Source: CBDULQ01 sp965368115 | Lineage (GTDB): Bacteria > Pseudomonadota > Gammaproteobacteria > SZUA-229 | Length of the DNA stretch: 12,368 nt | Assembly: GCA_965368115.1 (NCBI GenBank) | Contig: CBDULQ010000100.1 | Coordinates: forward strand, 1 to 12,368 | Direction of reading: 5' to 3' | In this document: positions 1 to 5,799 of the stretch, piece by piece | Position numbering within the stretch: the stretch's first letter is position 1 | Layout of the letters: each line of letters begins with the position of its first letter | Notes under the pieces: model-generated | The model's input: the letters and a program-made list of their open reading frames with translations, nothing else | Database searches by the model: none | What the model was told of the DNA's origin: nothing | Position numbers and translations under genes: made by a program

Positions 1-51
1 ACCCTTAACGAAGCGGGTGACGATCTGGAAATCGAAATCCTGGAGAAATAG
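1..51 (+). CDS. 3' end of an unidentified gene (partial)
   Basis: An open frame enters from the left edge and stops at TAG 49-51, giving the last 16 residues, TLNEAGDDLEIEILEK. The acidic tail with alternating hydrophobic residues looks like a final beta strand. It is followed 31 bases later by a strong terminator, which supports a real gene end, and it converges on infA. In several gammaproteobacteria clpA lies next to infA, so a ClpA C-terminus is a possible identity. That is inferred from context only, because the visible peptide is too short to recognise. Confidence 0.55.
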   Translation, partial: TLNEAGDDLEIEILEK

Positions 52-82
52 AAGGTCGCCGGATAAACGAGAAATAATGTAT

Positions 83-120
83 CATAAAAAAAGGCTGTGG
101 GAACACATCCTTTTTTTATG
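83..120. terminator. Bidirectional rho-independent terminator between convergent genes
   Basis: CATAAAAAAAGG (83-94) pairs perfectly with CCTTTTTTTATG (109-120). Inside this lies one C/T mismatch (95/108), then TGTG/CACA (96-99 with 104-107) and a GGAA tetraloop (100-103). The A7 and T7 tracts give a U-run on either strand, so the hairpin can end the + strand gene stopping at 51 and the - strand infA transcript, which ends at 147. Symmetry and position between convergent genes make this a confident call. Confidence 0.9.
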
Positions 121-146
121 GATTCGATAAAGACATTCCGGGGAGA

Positions 147-365
147 TTATTTGGCACGATAGACGATACGGCCTTTTTCCAGATCATAGGGTGTCATTTC
201 CACGGTGACCTTGTCACCGGTCATGATCCGGATGTAGTGCTTGCGCATGCGGCCGGAGATGTGAGCGGTCACGATGTGGCCGTTTTCCAGCTCGACGCGG
301 AACATGGTGTTGGGCAGGGTTTCCACGACCGTGCCTTCCATCTGTATCGCTTCTTCTTTTGCCAT
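147..365 (-). CDS. infA: Translation initiation factor IF-1
   Basis: This encodes a 72-residue protein, the usual bacterial IF-1 length, starting MAKEEAIQMEGTV and ending KGRIVYRAK. IF-1 binds the 30S A site and works with IF-2 and IF-3 in initiation-complex assembly. Family hallmarks visible are EGTVVETLPNTMFRVEL, the basic loop SGRMRKHYIRI and GDKVTVEMTPYDLEKGRI, which together form a single S1-like OB fold. The frame is open upstream to 404, but the MAKEE start at 365 is chosen because it matches the family and has purine-rich AGAGAGA about 4 bases upstream. It has its own candidate promoter and a strong terminator, so it is probably monocistronic. Confidence 0.98.
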   Translation of the reverse strand: MAKEEAIQMEGTVVETLPNTMFRVELENGHIVTAHISGRMRKHYIRIMTGDKVTVEMTPYDLEKGRIVYRAK

Positions 366-396
366 CTGTCTCTCTTGTTTCCCCGAGTCGGGCCCA

Positions 397-424
397 ATTA
401 TCAATAAAATCGCAATATAAGCAA
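397..424 (-). promoter_or_regulatory. Candidate sigma-70 promoter of infA
   Basis: Read on the - strand, TTGCTT (424-419) and GATAAT (402-397) are separated by 16 bases of AT-rich DNA. The -10 matches the consensus at 5 of 6 positions; the -35 is weak at 3 of 6. Transcription would start near 390, giving a leader of about 25 bases. The element sits in the 69-base gap between the M23 peptidase stop and infA. Assigned by eye. Confidence 0.5.
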
Positions 425-434
425 GTTTTTCTGG

Positions 435-1280
435 TCAGGGCGTGCTGTTGTCCGACAGCCCGTCCAGCGGCGGTAAAAACAGCACCGGGTCGACCAGCGT
501 CTGGTTGGCGATCAGGCCAAGATGCAGATGCGCGCCGGTGACCCGGCCGGTTTGTCCGACCGTGCCGATGACCTGACCACGATCCACCCGATCACCGGGT
601 TTAACGTCCATGCTGTGCATGTGCGCATACATGCTGATCAGTCCCTGGCCGTGGTCGATGTACACCACATTGCCGCTGAAAAAGAAATTACTCGCCTCCA
701 GCACGGTACCCGACTCCACCGCCTTGATCGGTGTACCTTCCGGTGCGGCGATGTCGAGGCCGCTATGCGGGTTGCGCGGCTGGTTATTGAAGAAGCGACG
801 CAGACCGAAAATGCTGCTGATGCGGCCGTGTACCGGAATGATAAAGTCGCTGCGCACCGGCTGTTCCGACCAGTGCGTACGTGCGGCGCGTTTTTTAACC
901 CGCTCGGCGGTGATGCGTTTCATATCGTCCGCGTTGGGATTTACCTTGCGCTTGTTCTTGATGGTGAGGTACTGGGCCTTGTAGGTTTTGTCGTTGACAT
1001 CGAATGCCACCTTGTCCAGCTGGCCGTCGGCGCGTTTGAGGGTGATGCTCTTTTTTCCGGGTTTGGTTCTCAGTGGAATGCCGACCAGCGCATAGGACTG
1101 GTTCTGATCCCTGACGATGGCGACGCGTTTTTTATTGAAATACACCTGCGCGGAAGGCTCGACGTCATGCAGCGGAATCACTGCAATACCGCCGGGTACC
1201 GGATCATGGCGCGGCAACGCAAAACTGGGCAGGGAAAAAGCGAGAAGAGCGAGGCTGTAGATGAATTTTCGGAAAAACAT
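435..1280 (-). CDS. Secreted M23 (LytM-type) zinc metallopeptidase
   Basis: A 281-residue protein expected to cleave peptidoglycan cross-bridges or stem peptides in the periplasm. It begins with a signal peptide, MFFRKFIYSLALLAFSLPSFA, with likely cleavage after FA at about residue 21. Next is the VPGGIAVIPL segment typical of the M23 N-terminal domain (about residues 28-110), then a basic linker and the C-terminal peptidase domain (about 145-270). Zinc and catalytic residues are visible: HSGLD (H172, D176), YAHM (H220) and HLH (H251, H253), so it should be an active enzyme rather than an EnvC-like degenerate activator. The start at 1280 is chosen over the upstream 1391 because it begins the signal peptide and has AAGGAA upstream; the longer form would overlap the divergent aminotransferase. 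The substrate bond is not predictable. Confidence 0.93.
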   Translation of the reverse strand: MFFRKFIYSLALLAFSLPSFALPRHDPVPGGIAVIPLHDVEPSAQVYFNKKRVAIVRDQNQSYALVGIPLRTKPGKKSITLKRADGQLDKVAFDVNDKTYKAQYLTIKNKRKVNPNADDMKRITAERVKKRAARTHWSEQPVRSDFIIPVHGRISSIFGLRRFFNNQPRNPHSGLDIAAPEGTPIKAVESGTVLEASNFFFSGNVVYIDHGQGLISMYAHMHSMDVKPGDRVDRGQVIGTVGQTGRVTGAHLHLGLIANQTLVDPVLFLPPLDGLSDNSTP

Positions 1281-1350
1281 GGATTCCTTCGATGGCGATG
1301 GCGAACAGGTCTGTATAATACCGTGAACCCGGTAAGCGAGAACACCCTCA
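1281..1350. promoter_or_regulatory. Divergent intergenic region with a shared -10-like element
   Basis: This 70-base gap separates the start codons of the M23 peptidase (-) and the aminotransferase (+). TATAAT at 1314-1319 is a perfect -10 hexamer on the + strand. The nearly symmetric GTATAATAC reads TATTAT on the - strand (1320-1315), so both genes could use overlapping -10 elements. No good -35 is seen at the correct distance for either strand. The + strand ribosome site is weak (GCGAGA, 1336-1341). Confidence 0.45.
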
Positions 1351-2520
1351 ATGACAGAATCCATTCGTCTGGCACAACGCATGTCGGACATCCAGCCGTT
1401 TTATGTCATGGATCTGCTGGCGCGAGCGCGACAGCTGGAAGCGGAAGGGCGCTCGATCGTCCATCTGGAAATCGGCGAGCCGGATTTTGTCACCGCCGAA
1501 CCCATGGTGAGCGCCGGCATCCAGGCGTTGCAGCAAGGACTGACCCATTACACCCCGGCCACCGGATTACCCGCATTACGCCAGGCGATTGCCGATTATT
1601 ACCGGCGCCGTTTCGATGTCGAAGTTTCACCGCGGCGCATCATCATTACCCCGGGTGCTTCCGGCGCACTGCATCTGGCACTGGCGGTACTGGTGGATCC
1701 GCAACGCGAAGTATTGATGGCGGACCCGGGCTATCCCTGTAATCGTCATTTCGTACGCTTGCTGGAAGGTCGGGCGCAAGCGGTGAATGTGGATAGCAGC
1801 ACGGCCTATCAGTTGAATGCGGCCCTGTTAAAAGAACACTGGAACTCGGCGACCGTGGCCGCATTGCTGGCGACGCCGTCGAATCCTACCGGGACCCTGG
1901 TGTCGCGCGATGCGATGGCGGAAATGGCTCAGGTCGCGGCAGAACGCAACGGTCGCCTCATCGTCGATGAAATTTACCAGGGCCTGGTGTACGACAGCGA
2001 TGAATACACGGCGCTGGCGCTCAGTGACCAGTTGTTCGTGGTGAACAGTTTCTCCAAGTATTTCGGTATGACCGGCTGGCGTCTCGGCTGGCTGGTGGTG
2101 CCGGAAGACTATGTGGATGCAGTGGACCGGCTGGCGCAGAATATTTTTCTGGCCGCGCCGACGGTGGCCCAGCATGCGGCGCTGGCGGCTTTCGAACCTG
2201 ACGCCCTGGCGTTGCTCGATGAGCGTCGCGACCAGTTCCGGCAGCGCCGGGATTTTCTGTTGCCGGCGTTGCGCGAGCTGGGTTTCGACATCCCGCTGGA
2301 CCCGCAGGGTGCATTCTATATTTATGCGGATTGCAGTGCCTTTACCGATGACAGTTTCGGTTTTGTACACGAACTGCTGGAGAAGGCCGGTGTGGCCATC
2401 ACGCCGGGTGTCGATTTCGGTGCCCACCGCGCACGCCGCCATGTGCGGTTTGCCTACACCCGTTCCATCGATGTACTGGAGCAGGGTGTGCAGCGCCTGG
2501 CCGATTTCCTGGCTGTGTAA
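1351..2520 (+). CDS. PLP-dependent class I/II aminotransferase
   Basis: This 389-residue cytosolic enzyme transfers amino groups between an amino acid and a 2-oxo acid using pyridoxal phosphate. Its length is normal for fold-type I aspartate/aromatic-type aminotransferases. Motifs in order are IGEPDF (41-46, substrate loop), TPGASGA (100-106, phosphate grip), NPTG (178-181), VDEIY (205-209, the Asp contacting the pyridine nitrogen), SFSKYFGMTGWRLGW (Schiff-base Lys236, phosphate-binding Arg244) and VRFAYT (Arg366, expected carboxylate-binding Arg). All key residues are present. The substrate cannot be told; an Asp/Ala/aromatic type or a cysteine-related role next to cysE would be guesses. The start at 1351 gives MTESIRLAQRM; an internal ATG at 1381 (residue 11) is an alternative because the Shine-Dalgarno is weak. 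A 92-base gap and a candidate promoter separate it from cysE. Confidence 0.93.
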   Translation: MTESIRLAQRMSDIQPFYVMDLLARARQLEAEGRSIVHLEIGEPDFVTAEPMVSAGIQALQQGLTHYTPATGLPALRQAIADYYRRRFDVEVSPRRIIITPGASGALHLALAVLVDPQREVLMADPGYPCNRHFVRLLEGRAQAVNVDSSTAYQLNAALLKEHWNSATVAALLATPSNPTGTLVSRDAMAEMAQVAAERNGRLIVDEIYQGLVYDSDEYTALALSDQLFVVNSFSKYFGMTGWRLGWLVVPEDYVDAVDRLAQNIFLAAPTVAQHAALAAFEPDALALLDERRDQFRQRRDFLLPALRELGFDIPLDPQGAFYIYADCSAFTDDSFGFVHELLEKAGVAITPGVDFGAHRARRHVRFAYTRSIDVLEQGVQRLADFLAV

Positions 2521-2560
2521 GCGCTGCGGATTTCATATACAATGGCCTGCTAAGCATTTG

Positions 2561-2588
2561 TTAATAACGCATAAATATACTGTATAAC
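2561..2588 (+). promoter_or_regulatory. Candidate promoter upstream of cysE
   Basis: The gap after the aminotransferase becomes abruptly AT-rich. TTAATA (2561-2566) and TATAAC (2583-2588) are 16 bases apart and fit a sigma-70 promoter at 4 of 6 and 5 of 6 positions by eye. An overlapping TTGTTA (2558-2563) is a second -35 option with a poor 19-base spacer. A start near 2595 would leave a leader of about 18 bases before the proposed TTG start of cysE. Confidence 0.45.
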
Positions 2589-2612
2589 TCATCAGATTTT
2601 CGGGTGGTGCTC

Positions 2613-3392
2613 TTGTTCAAACAGATTCGTGAAGACATCGACAGCGTTTTCGACCGCGACCCGGCCGCGCGCAATGTGTTCGAAATCATTACCACCTATC
2701 CCGGCATCCACGCGATCATTTTCCATCGTATGAGCCACGCCCTGTGGCGACGAAACTTCAAATGGCTGGCGCGGGTGCTGTCCAATATCGTGCGCTGGTA
2801 CACTGGCATCGAAATTCATCCCGGCGCGGTGATCGGACGTCGTTTTTTCATCGACCACGGCACCGGTGTGGTGATCGGCGAAACCGCCGAGATCGGTGAC
2901 GACTGTACCCTGTATCACGGGGTCACCCTGGGCGGAACCACCTGGGAAAAAGGTAAACGCCATCCGACCCTGCAGGACAATGTGGTGGTTGGCGCCGGCG
3001 CCAAGGTGCTGGGCCCCATCGTGGTCGGCGAGGGCGCGCGCGTCGGTTCCAATGCCGTGGTGACCCGCGAAGTACCGCCGGGCGCCACGGTGGTTGGTGT
3101 GCCGGGGCGAGTGGTGGAGCGGCGCAGCGAGGCCGACGCGCGACGCGCCAAAACGGCCGAGAAGCTGGGTTTCGACGCCTATGGTGTCGCTCAGGATGCG
3201 CCGGACCCGGTGGCCACCGCCATCAACTGTATGCTCGATCACATCCACGGCATGGACAAACGCATGGATGAAATGTGCAAAACCCTCAAAGCCATGGGTG
3301 CGGAGCTGCAAGACATGCAAATTCCGGAGCTCGGCGACGAACTGGAAATCGATACCGAGTCTTCGCATAAAGCTGAATCTCCAGAAAAATGA
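2613..3392 (+). CDS. cysE: Serine O-acetyltransferase (isc-linked CysE)
   Basis: Makes O-acetylserine from serine and acetyl-CoA, the committed step of cysteine synthesis. With a TTG start at 2613 it has 259 residues and begins MFKQIREDIDSVFDRDPAAR, the usual N-terminus of the family. GTG 2604 and GTG 2607 are in-frame alternatives, but GGGTGG (2602-2607) sits at Shine-Dalgarno distance from TTG 2613 only. A helical N-terminal domain is followed by a left-handed beta-helix of hexapeptide repeats (about 65-165). IDHGTG supplies the His equivalent to catalytic His158 of E. coli CysE (His82 here). GIEIHP has Glu67 where E. coli has Asp143. GVPGRVV closes the helix. The C-terminal tail (about 195-259) is charged and helix-forming, ending in an acidic stretch, unlike the short E. 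coli tail. It lies 79 bases upstream of iscR, an arrangement known from Azotobacter. Confidence 0.95.
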   Translation: MFKQIREDIDSVFDRDPAARNVFEIITTYPGIHAIIFHRMSHALWRRNFKWLARVLSNIVRWYTGIEIHPGAVIGRRFFIDHGTGVVIGETAEIGDDCTLYHGVTLGGTTWEKGKRHPTLQDNVVVGAGAKVLGPIVVGEGARVGSNAVVTREVPPGATVVGVPGRVVERRSEADARRAKTAEKLGFDAYGVAQDAPDPVATAINCMLDHIHGMDKRMDEMCKTLKAMGAELQDMQIPELGDELEIDTESSHKAESPEK

Positions 3393-3394
3393 AG

Positions 3395-3415
3395 TACTTA
3401 GCAAATGGCTAAATA
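3395..3415. repeat. Inverted repeat upstream of the iscR promoter
   Basis: TTAGC (3398-3402) and GCTAA (3408-3412) form a perfect dyad around AAATG. It extends, after one C/A mismatch, by TA/TA at 3395-3396 and 3414-3415. The left arm TACTT (3395-3399) is repeated directly at 3414-3418 inside the IscR box, 19 bases away. It begins just after the cysE stop and could be a second, weaker regulator site or an RNA hairpin at the end of cysE. It lacks a following T-run, so it is not a typical terminator. Confidence 0.5.
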
Positions 3416-3437
3416 CTTGACTAAAATACTCGGAATT
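3413..3437 (+). promoter_or_regulatory. Putative type 1 IscR operator
   Basis: The 25 bases starting ATACTTGACT and continuing AAAATACTCGG agree with the type 1 IscR consensus, as I recall it, at 21 of 25 positions. The whole left half and centre fit; the mismatches are at positions 17, 22, 23 and 24 of the box. In E. coli, [2Fe-2S]-IscR binds such a box to repress its own promoter. Here the box covers the -35 hexamer, the geometry expected for repression. An overlapping perfect dyad, ATACTC-N6-GAGTAT (3426-3443), reaches the -10. Confidence 0.78.
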
Positions 3438-3446
3438 GAGTATACT
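3417..3446 (+). promoter_or_regulatory. iscR operon promoter
   Basis: TTGACT (3417-3422, 5 of 6) and TATACT (3441-3446, 5 of 6) are 18 bases apart, making this the best sigma-70 promoter in the window. Transcription would begin near 3453, about 19 bases before the iscR ATG. The -35 lies inside the IscR box, so the promoter should be off when IscR carries its cluster and on under iron limitation or oxidative stress. Confidence 0.78.
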
Positions 3447-3471
3447 GCGGCAAATTTTTGTGAGATTGAGC

Positions 3472-3954
3472 ATGAGACTGACAACCAAAGGCCGATATGC
3501 AGTGACCGCGGTTCTCGACCTGTCCTTCCATCAGACCGAAGGGCCTGTGTCACTGGCCGACATTTCCGAACGTCAGAACATTTCCCTGTCCTATCTTGAA
3601 CAGTTGTTTGCGCGTTTGCGGCGCAATAACATCGTATCCAGTACCCGCGGCCCCGGTGGCGGTTATTCCCTGAGTCGTCCCCCTGAAGACATCTCCATGG
3701 CGGAGATCATCCTGGCGGTGGACGAAACCTACGATGCCACCAACTGTTCCGACGAGGGCAGTTGCTCCGGCGGCGAACATCGCTGCCTGACCCATGATCT
3801 CTGGCACGAACTGAGCCAGGAAATTCATAATTTCCTCAACGGCATCACACTGGCTGAAATGCGTTCCAAGCAGGCGGTCCGCGACGTCGCCCGACGTCAG
3901 GACAAAAAGCAGGCCGACGAACGTCCGTTGAGAAAAATGATTTTCGAAACCTGA
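3472..3954 (+). CDS. iscR: Iron-sulfur cluster regulator IscR (Rrf2 family)
   Basis: A 160-residue winged-helix transcription factor that senses Fe-S status through its own [2Fe-2S] cluster and represses the isc operon. It starts MRLTTKGRYAVTAVLDL. The helix-turn-helix region LADISERQNISLSYLEQLFARLRRN (about 28-52) and the wing SSTRGPGGGYSLSR (about 57-70) are nearly identical to E. coli. Cluster ligands are Cys92, Cys98, Cys105 and His108. The second gap (C-X6-C) is one residue longer than the C-X5-C of E. coli. The C-terminus is shorter and basic. The upstream start at 3436 is rejected because it would place the -10 inside the gene and lacks family similarity. The ribosome site is poor, which may keep IscR levels low. 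Confidence 0.97.
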   Translation: MRLTTKGRYAVTAVLDLSFHQTEGPVSLADISERQNISLSYLEQLFARLRRNNIVSSTRGPGGGYSLSRPPEDISMAEIILAVDETYDATNCSDEGSCSGGEHRCLTHDLWHELSQEIHNFLNGITLAEMRSKQAVRDVARRQDKKQADERPLRKMIFET

Positions 3955-4150
3955 AGTAATGATCTGTCCCCGGCGCCTTGCCACCTGGCGATGCGTCGGG
4001 ATTACCCCCGACAGATCCTTGATGTGCATTCGCAATGTTTCTCGCCGTCATTGCTGCATGCACCGCCGAGCTTTGTGTCCCGGTGGTGTTAAATGATATG
4101 GACTCGATGTTAGAGAGAGAAACCGTCAACCCGAACCTGAGCGTTAAATC
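3955..4150 (+). promoter_or_regulatory. Structured iscR-iscS spacer, possible attenuator or processing region
   Basis: This 196-base spacer holds no gene and is long for an otherwise tight operon. GATCTGTC (3961-3968) is a perfect inverted copy of GACAGATC (4010-4017). GTCGGG (3995-4000) pairs with CCCGAC (4007-4012) around ATTACC. The two stems share GAC 4010-4012, so they cannot form together. A small CGCC/GGCG stem (3974-3977 with 3987-3990) fits inside the large one. Further on are TGCATGCA (4055-4062) and CACCG/CGGTG (4061-4065 with 4081-4085). No T-run follows, so a simple terminator is unlikely. The E. coli iscR-iscS gap also contains RNA structure that lets iscR and iscSUA be expressed differently; a like role here is inferred. 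Confidence 0.5.
4111..4123 (+). repeat. Direct repeat TAGAGAGAGAAAC, copy 1 (iscS leader)
   Basis: An exact 13-base match to 5399-5411. This copy starts 40 bases before the iscS ATG, too far to act as its Shine-Dalgarno, whereas copy 2 sits at ribosome-binding distance from iscU. It may be a ribosome standby or RNA-binding site, or simply a chance purine run. Confidence 0.6.
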
Positions 4151-5374
4151 ATGACTGAACAGAAACTGCCCCTGTATTTCGATTACTCGGCCACCACGCC
4201 CGTTGATCAGCGTGTCGCCGATGTGATGATGAAATACCTGACCTTCGATACCGCCTTCGGCAATGCGGCCAGCCGCAGCCACAGTTTCGGCTGGCAGGCG
4301 GAAGAAGCCATCGACACCGCACGTCGCCAGATCGCCGAACTGGTAAATGCCGACCCGCGCGAAATCATCTTCACGTCCGGCGCCACCGAATCGGACAATC
4401 TGGCCATCAAGGGCATTGCCCATTTCTATCAGAAAAAAGGCAAACACATCATCACCTGTAAAACCGAACACAAGGCGGTGCTGGACACCTGCCGCCAGCT
4501 GGAACGGGAAGGTTATGAAGTGACTTACCTGGACCCCATGTCCAACGGTCTGATCGATCTGGATGTGTTGAAGAGCGCAATCCGCAAGGACACGGTGCTG
4601 GTCAGCATTATGCACGTCAACAATGAAATCGGCGTGATCCAGGATATCGAAGTGATCGGTGACCTGTGTCGCCAGCATGGCGTGTATTTTCATGTCGACG
4701 CCGCACAGAGTGCCGGCAAGGTGCCCATCGACCTGCAGGCGTTGAAAGTCGACCTGATGAGTTTTTCCGCGCACAAGATTTACGGCCCGAAAGGTATCGG
4801 TGCCCTGTATGTACGACGTAAACCGCGGGTGCGCCTGGAAGCACAGATGCACGGTGGCGGTCACGAGCGCGGTATGCGTTCCGGTACCCTGGCCACGCAC
4901 CAGATCGCCGGCATGGGCGAAGCATTTCGTATCGCAAAGGAAGAAATGGCTACCGAAAACGAACGCATCCTCAATCTGCGCAATCGGCTCTGGGATGGTC
5001 TGAAAGACATGGAAGAGGTGTATCTGAACGGTGACCTGGAACATCGCGTTGCCGGCAACCTCAATGTCAGTTTCAATTTTGTCGAAGGCGAAAGCCTGAT
5101 CATGGCCCTGAAAGATATCGCCGTGTCATCCGGTTCGGCCTGTACCAGTGCCAGTCTCGAACCCAGTTATGTGTTGCGTGCACTGGGCCGCAGCGACGAA
5201 CTGGCGCACAGCAGTATTCGTTTCAGTATCGGCCGTTACACCCGAGAGGACGATGTGGATTACACCATCCAGCTGGTGCGCCGTGCGGTGGAAAAACTGC
5301 GCGATCTATCGCCGCTCTGGGATATGTATAAAGAAGGCATCGACCTGAACAGTGTGGAGTGGGCGGCGCACTAA
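4151..5374 (+). CDS. iscS: Cysteine desulfurase IscS
   Basis: A 407-residue PLP enzyme that converts cysteine to alanine and holds the sulfur as a persulfide for IscU and other acceptors. Its length is close to E. coli IscS (404). Motifs are YFDYSATTPVD (N-terminus), SGATESDNLAIKG (76-88), EHKAV (His107, acid-base residue), HVDAAQSAGK (181-190), SFSAHKIYGPKG (Schiff-base Lys209) and the flexible catalytic loop SSGSACTSASLEPS (Cys331). The C-terminal tail WDMYKEGIDLNSVEWAAH is the conserved group I end used for IscU docking. An in-frame TAA at 4145 excludes any earlier start; the ribosome site before 4151 is weak. It is followed by iscU after 40 bases. This is housekeeping IscS rather than NifS or SufS, judging by the tail and operon. 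Confidence 0.98.
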   Translation: MTEQKLPLYFDYSATTPVDQRVADVMMKYLTFDTAFGNAASRSHSFGWQAEEAIDTARRQIAELVNADPREIIFTSGATESDNLAIKGIAHFYQKKGKHIITCKTEHKAVLDTCRQLEREGYEVTYLDPMSNGLIDLDVLKSAIRKDTVLVSIMHVNNEIGVIQDIEVIGDLCRQHGVYFHVDAAQSAGKVPIDLQALKVDLMSFSAHKIYGPKGIGALYVRRKPRVRLEAQMHGGGHERGMRSGTLATHQIAGMGEAFRIAKEEMATENERILNLRNRLWDGLKDMEEVYLNGDLEHRVAGNLNVSFNFVEGESLIMALKDIAVSSGSACTSASLEPSYVLRALGRSDELAHSSIRFSIGRYTREDDVDYTIQLVRRAVEKLRDLSPLWDMYKEGIDLNSVEWAAH

Positions 5375-5398
5375 ACGCCGGCTCGAACAGCGAACAAG

Positions 5399-5411
5399 TA
5401 GAGAGAGAAAC
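5399..5411 (+). repeat. Direct repeat TAGAGAGAGAAAC, copy 2 (iscU ribosome site)
   Basis: An exact copy of 4111-4123. Its GAGAGAG core lies about 8 to 14 bases before the iscU ATG at 5415 and serves as the apparent Shine-Dalgarno. Similar AGAGAGA precedes infA, so this purine run may be a favoured ribosome-site form in this organism. Confidence 0.65.
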
Positions 5412-5414
5412 AAC

Positions 5415-5795
5415 ATGGCATACAGTGACAAGGTAATGGACCATTACGAAAACCCCCGCAACGTCGGCAGCCTGGATAAGGATGCCTCGAATGTCGGGAC
5501 CGGTATGGTTGGCGCGCCCGCCTGTGGTGATGTGATGCGTTTGCAGATTCAGGTTTCCGATGACGGCGTGATCGAAAATGCGGTATTCAAAACTTACGGT
5601 TGCGGCTCGGCGATTGCATCGAGTTCCCTGGTCACCGAATGGATGAAGGGCAAAACCCTGGATCAGGCGCGCGAAATCAAAAACCGGGACATTGCCGAAG
5701 AACTGGCACTGCCTCCGGTCAAAGTGCATTGCTCGGTGCTCGCCGAAGATGCCATCAAGGCGGCCATCGACGACTACATGAAAAAACGGGACTGA
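5415..5795 (+). CDS. iscU: Iron-sulfur cluster scaffold IscU
   Basis: A 126-residue scaffold on which [2Fe-2S] and [4Fe-4S] clusters are built from IscS-derived sulfur, iron and electrons. It starts MAYSDKVMDHYENPRNVGS. Cluster ligands and partner residues are all present: Cys37 and Asp39 (PACGD), Cys63 (YGCGSA), and His105 and Cys106 (KVHCS). LPPVK (99-103), the HscA recognition motif, is intact. The frame is open back to 5352, but that region overlaps the end of iscS and the family start at 5415 has GAGAGAG upstream. The C-terminus, YMKKRD, is slightly shorter than in E. coli. iscA starts 4 bases after the stop, so the two genes are probably translationally coupled. Confidence 0.98.
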   Translation: MAYSDKVMDHYENPRNVGSLDKDASNVGTGMVGAPACGDVMRLQIQVSDDGVIENAVFKTYGCGSAIASSSLVTEWMKGKTLDQAREIKNRDIAEELALPPVKVHCSVLAEDAIKAAIDDYMKKRD

Positions 5796-5799
5796 GTCC

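Noticed and set aside
382..392. CCCGAGTCGGG dyad near the infA transcription start
   Set aside because: A one-base centre cannot form a stable RNA loop, and no regulator site of this form is known to me; probably chance.
147..404. Longer infA start with 13 added residues
   Set aside because: It would place the candidate -10 inside the gene, and the added residues do not belong to IF-1.
522..1742. Long + strand frame of 406 codons across the M23 peptidase and aminotransferase start
   Set aside because: It is antisense to a clear signal-peptide protease and overlaps the aminotransferase in another frame. Its translation is rich in His, Arg and Ala without any recognisable domain.
3845..5044. 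- strand frame of 399 codons opposite iscS
   Set aside because: A mirror of the codon bias of iscS. The + strand is unambiguously IscS with all catalytic residues.
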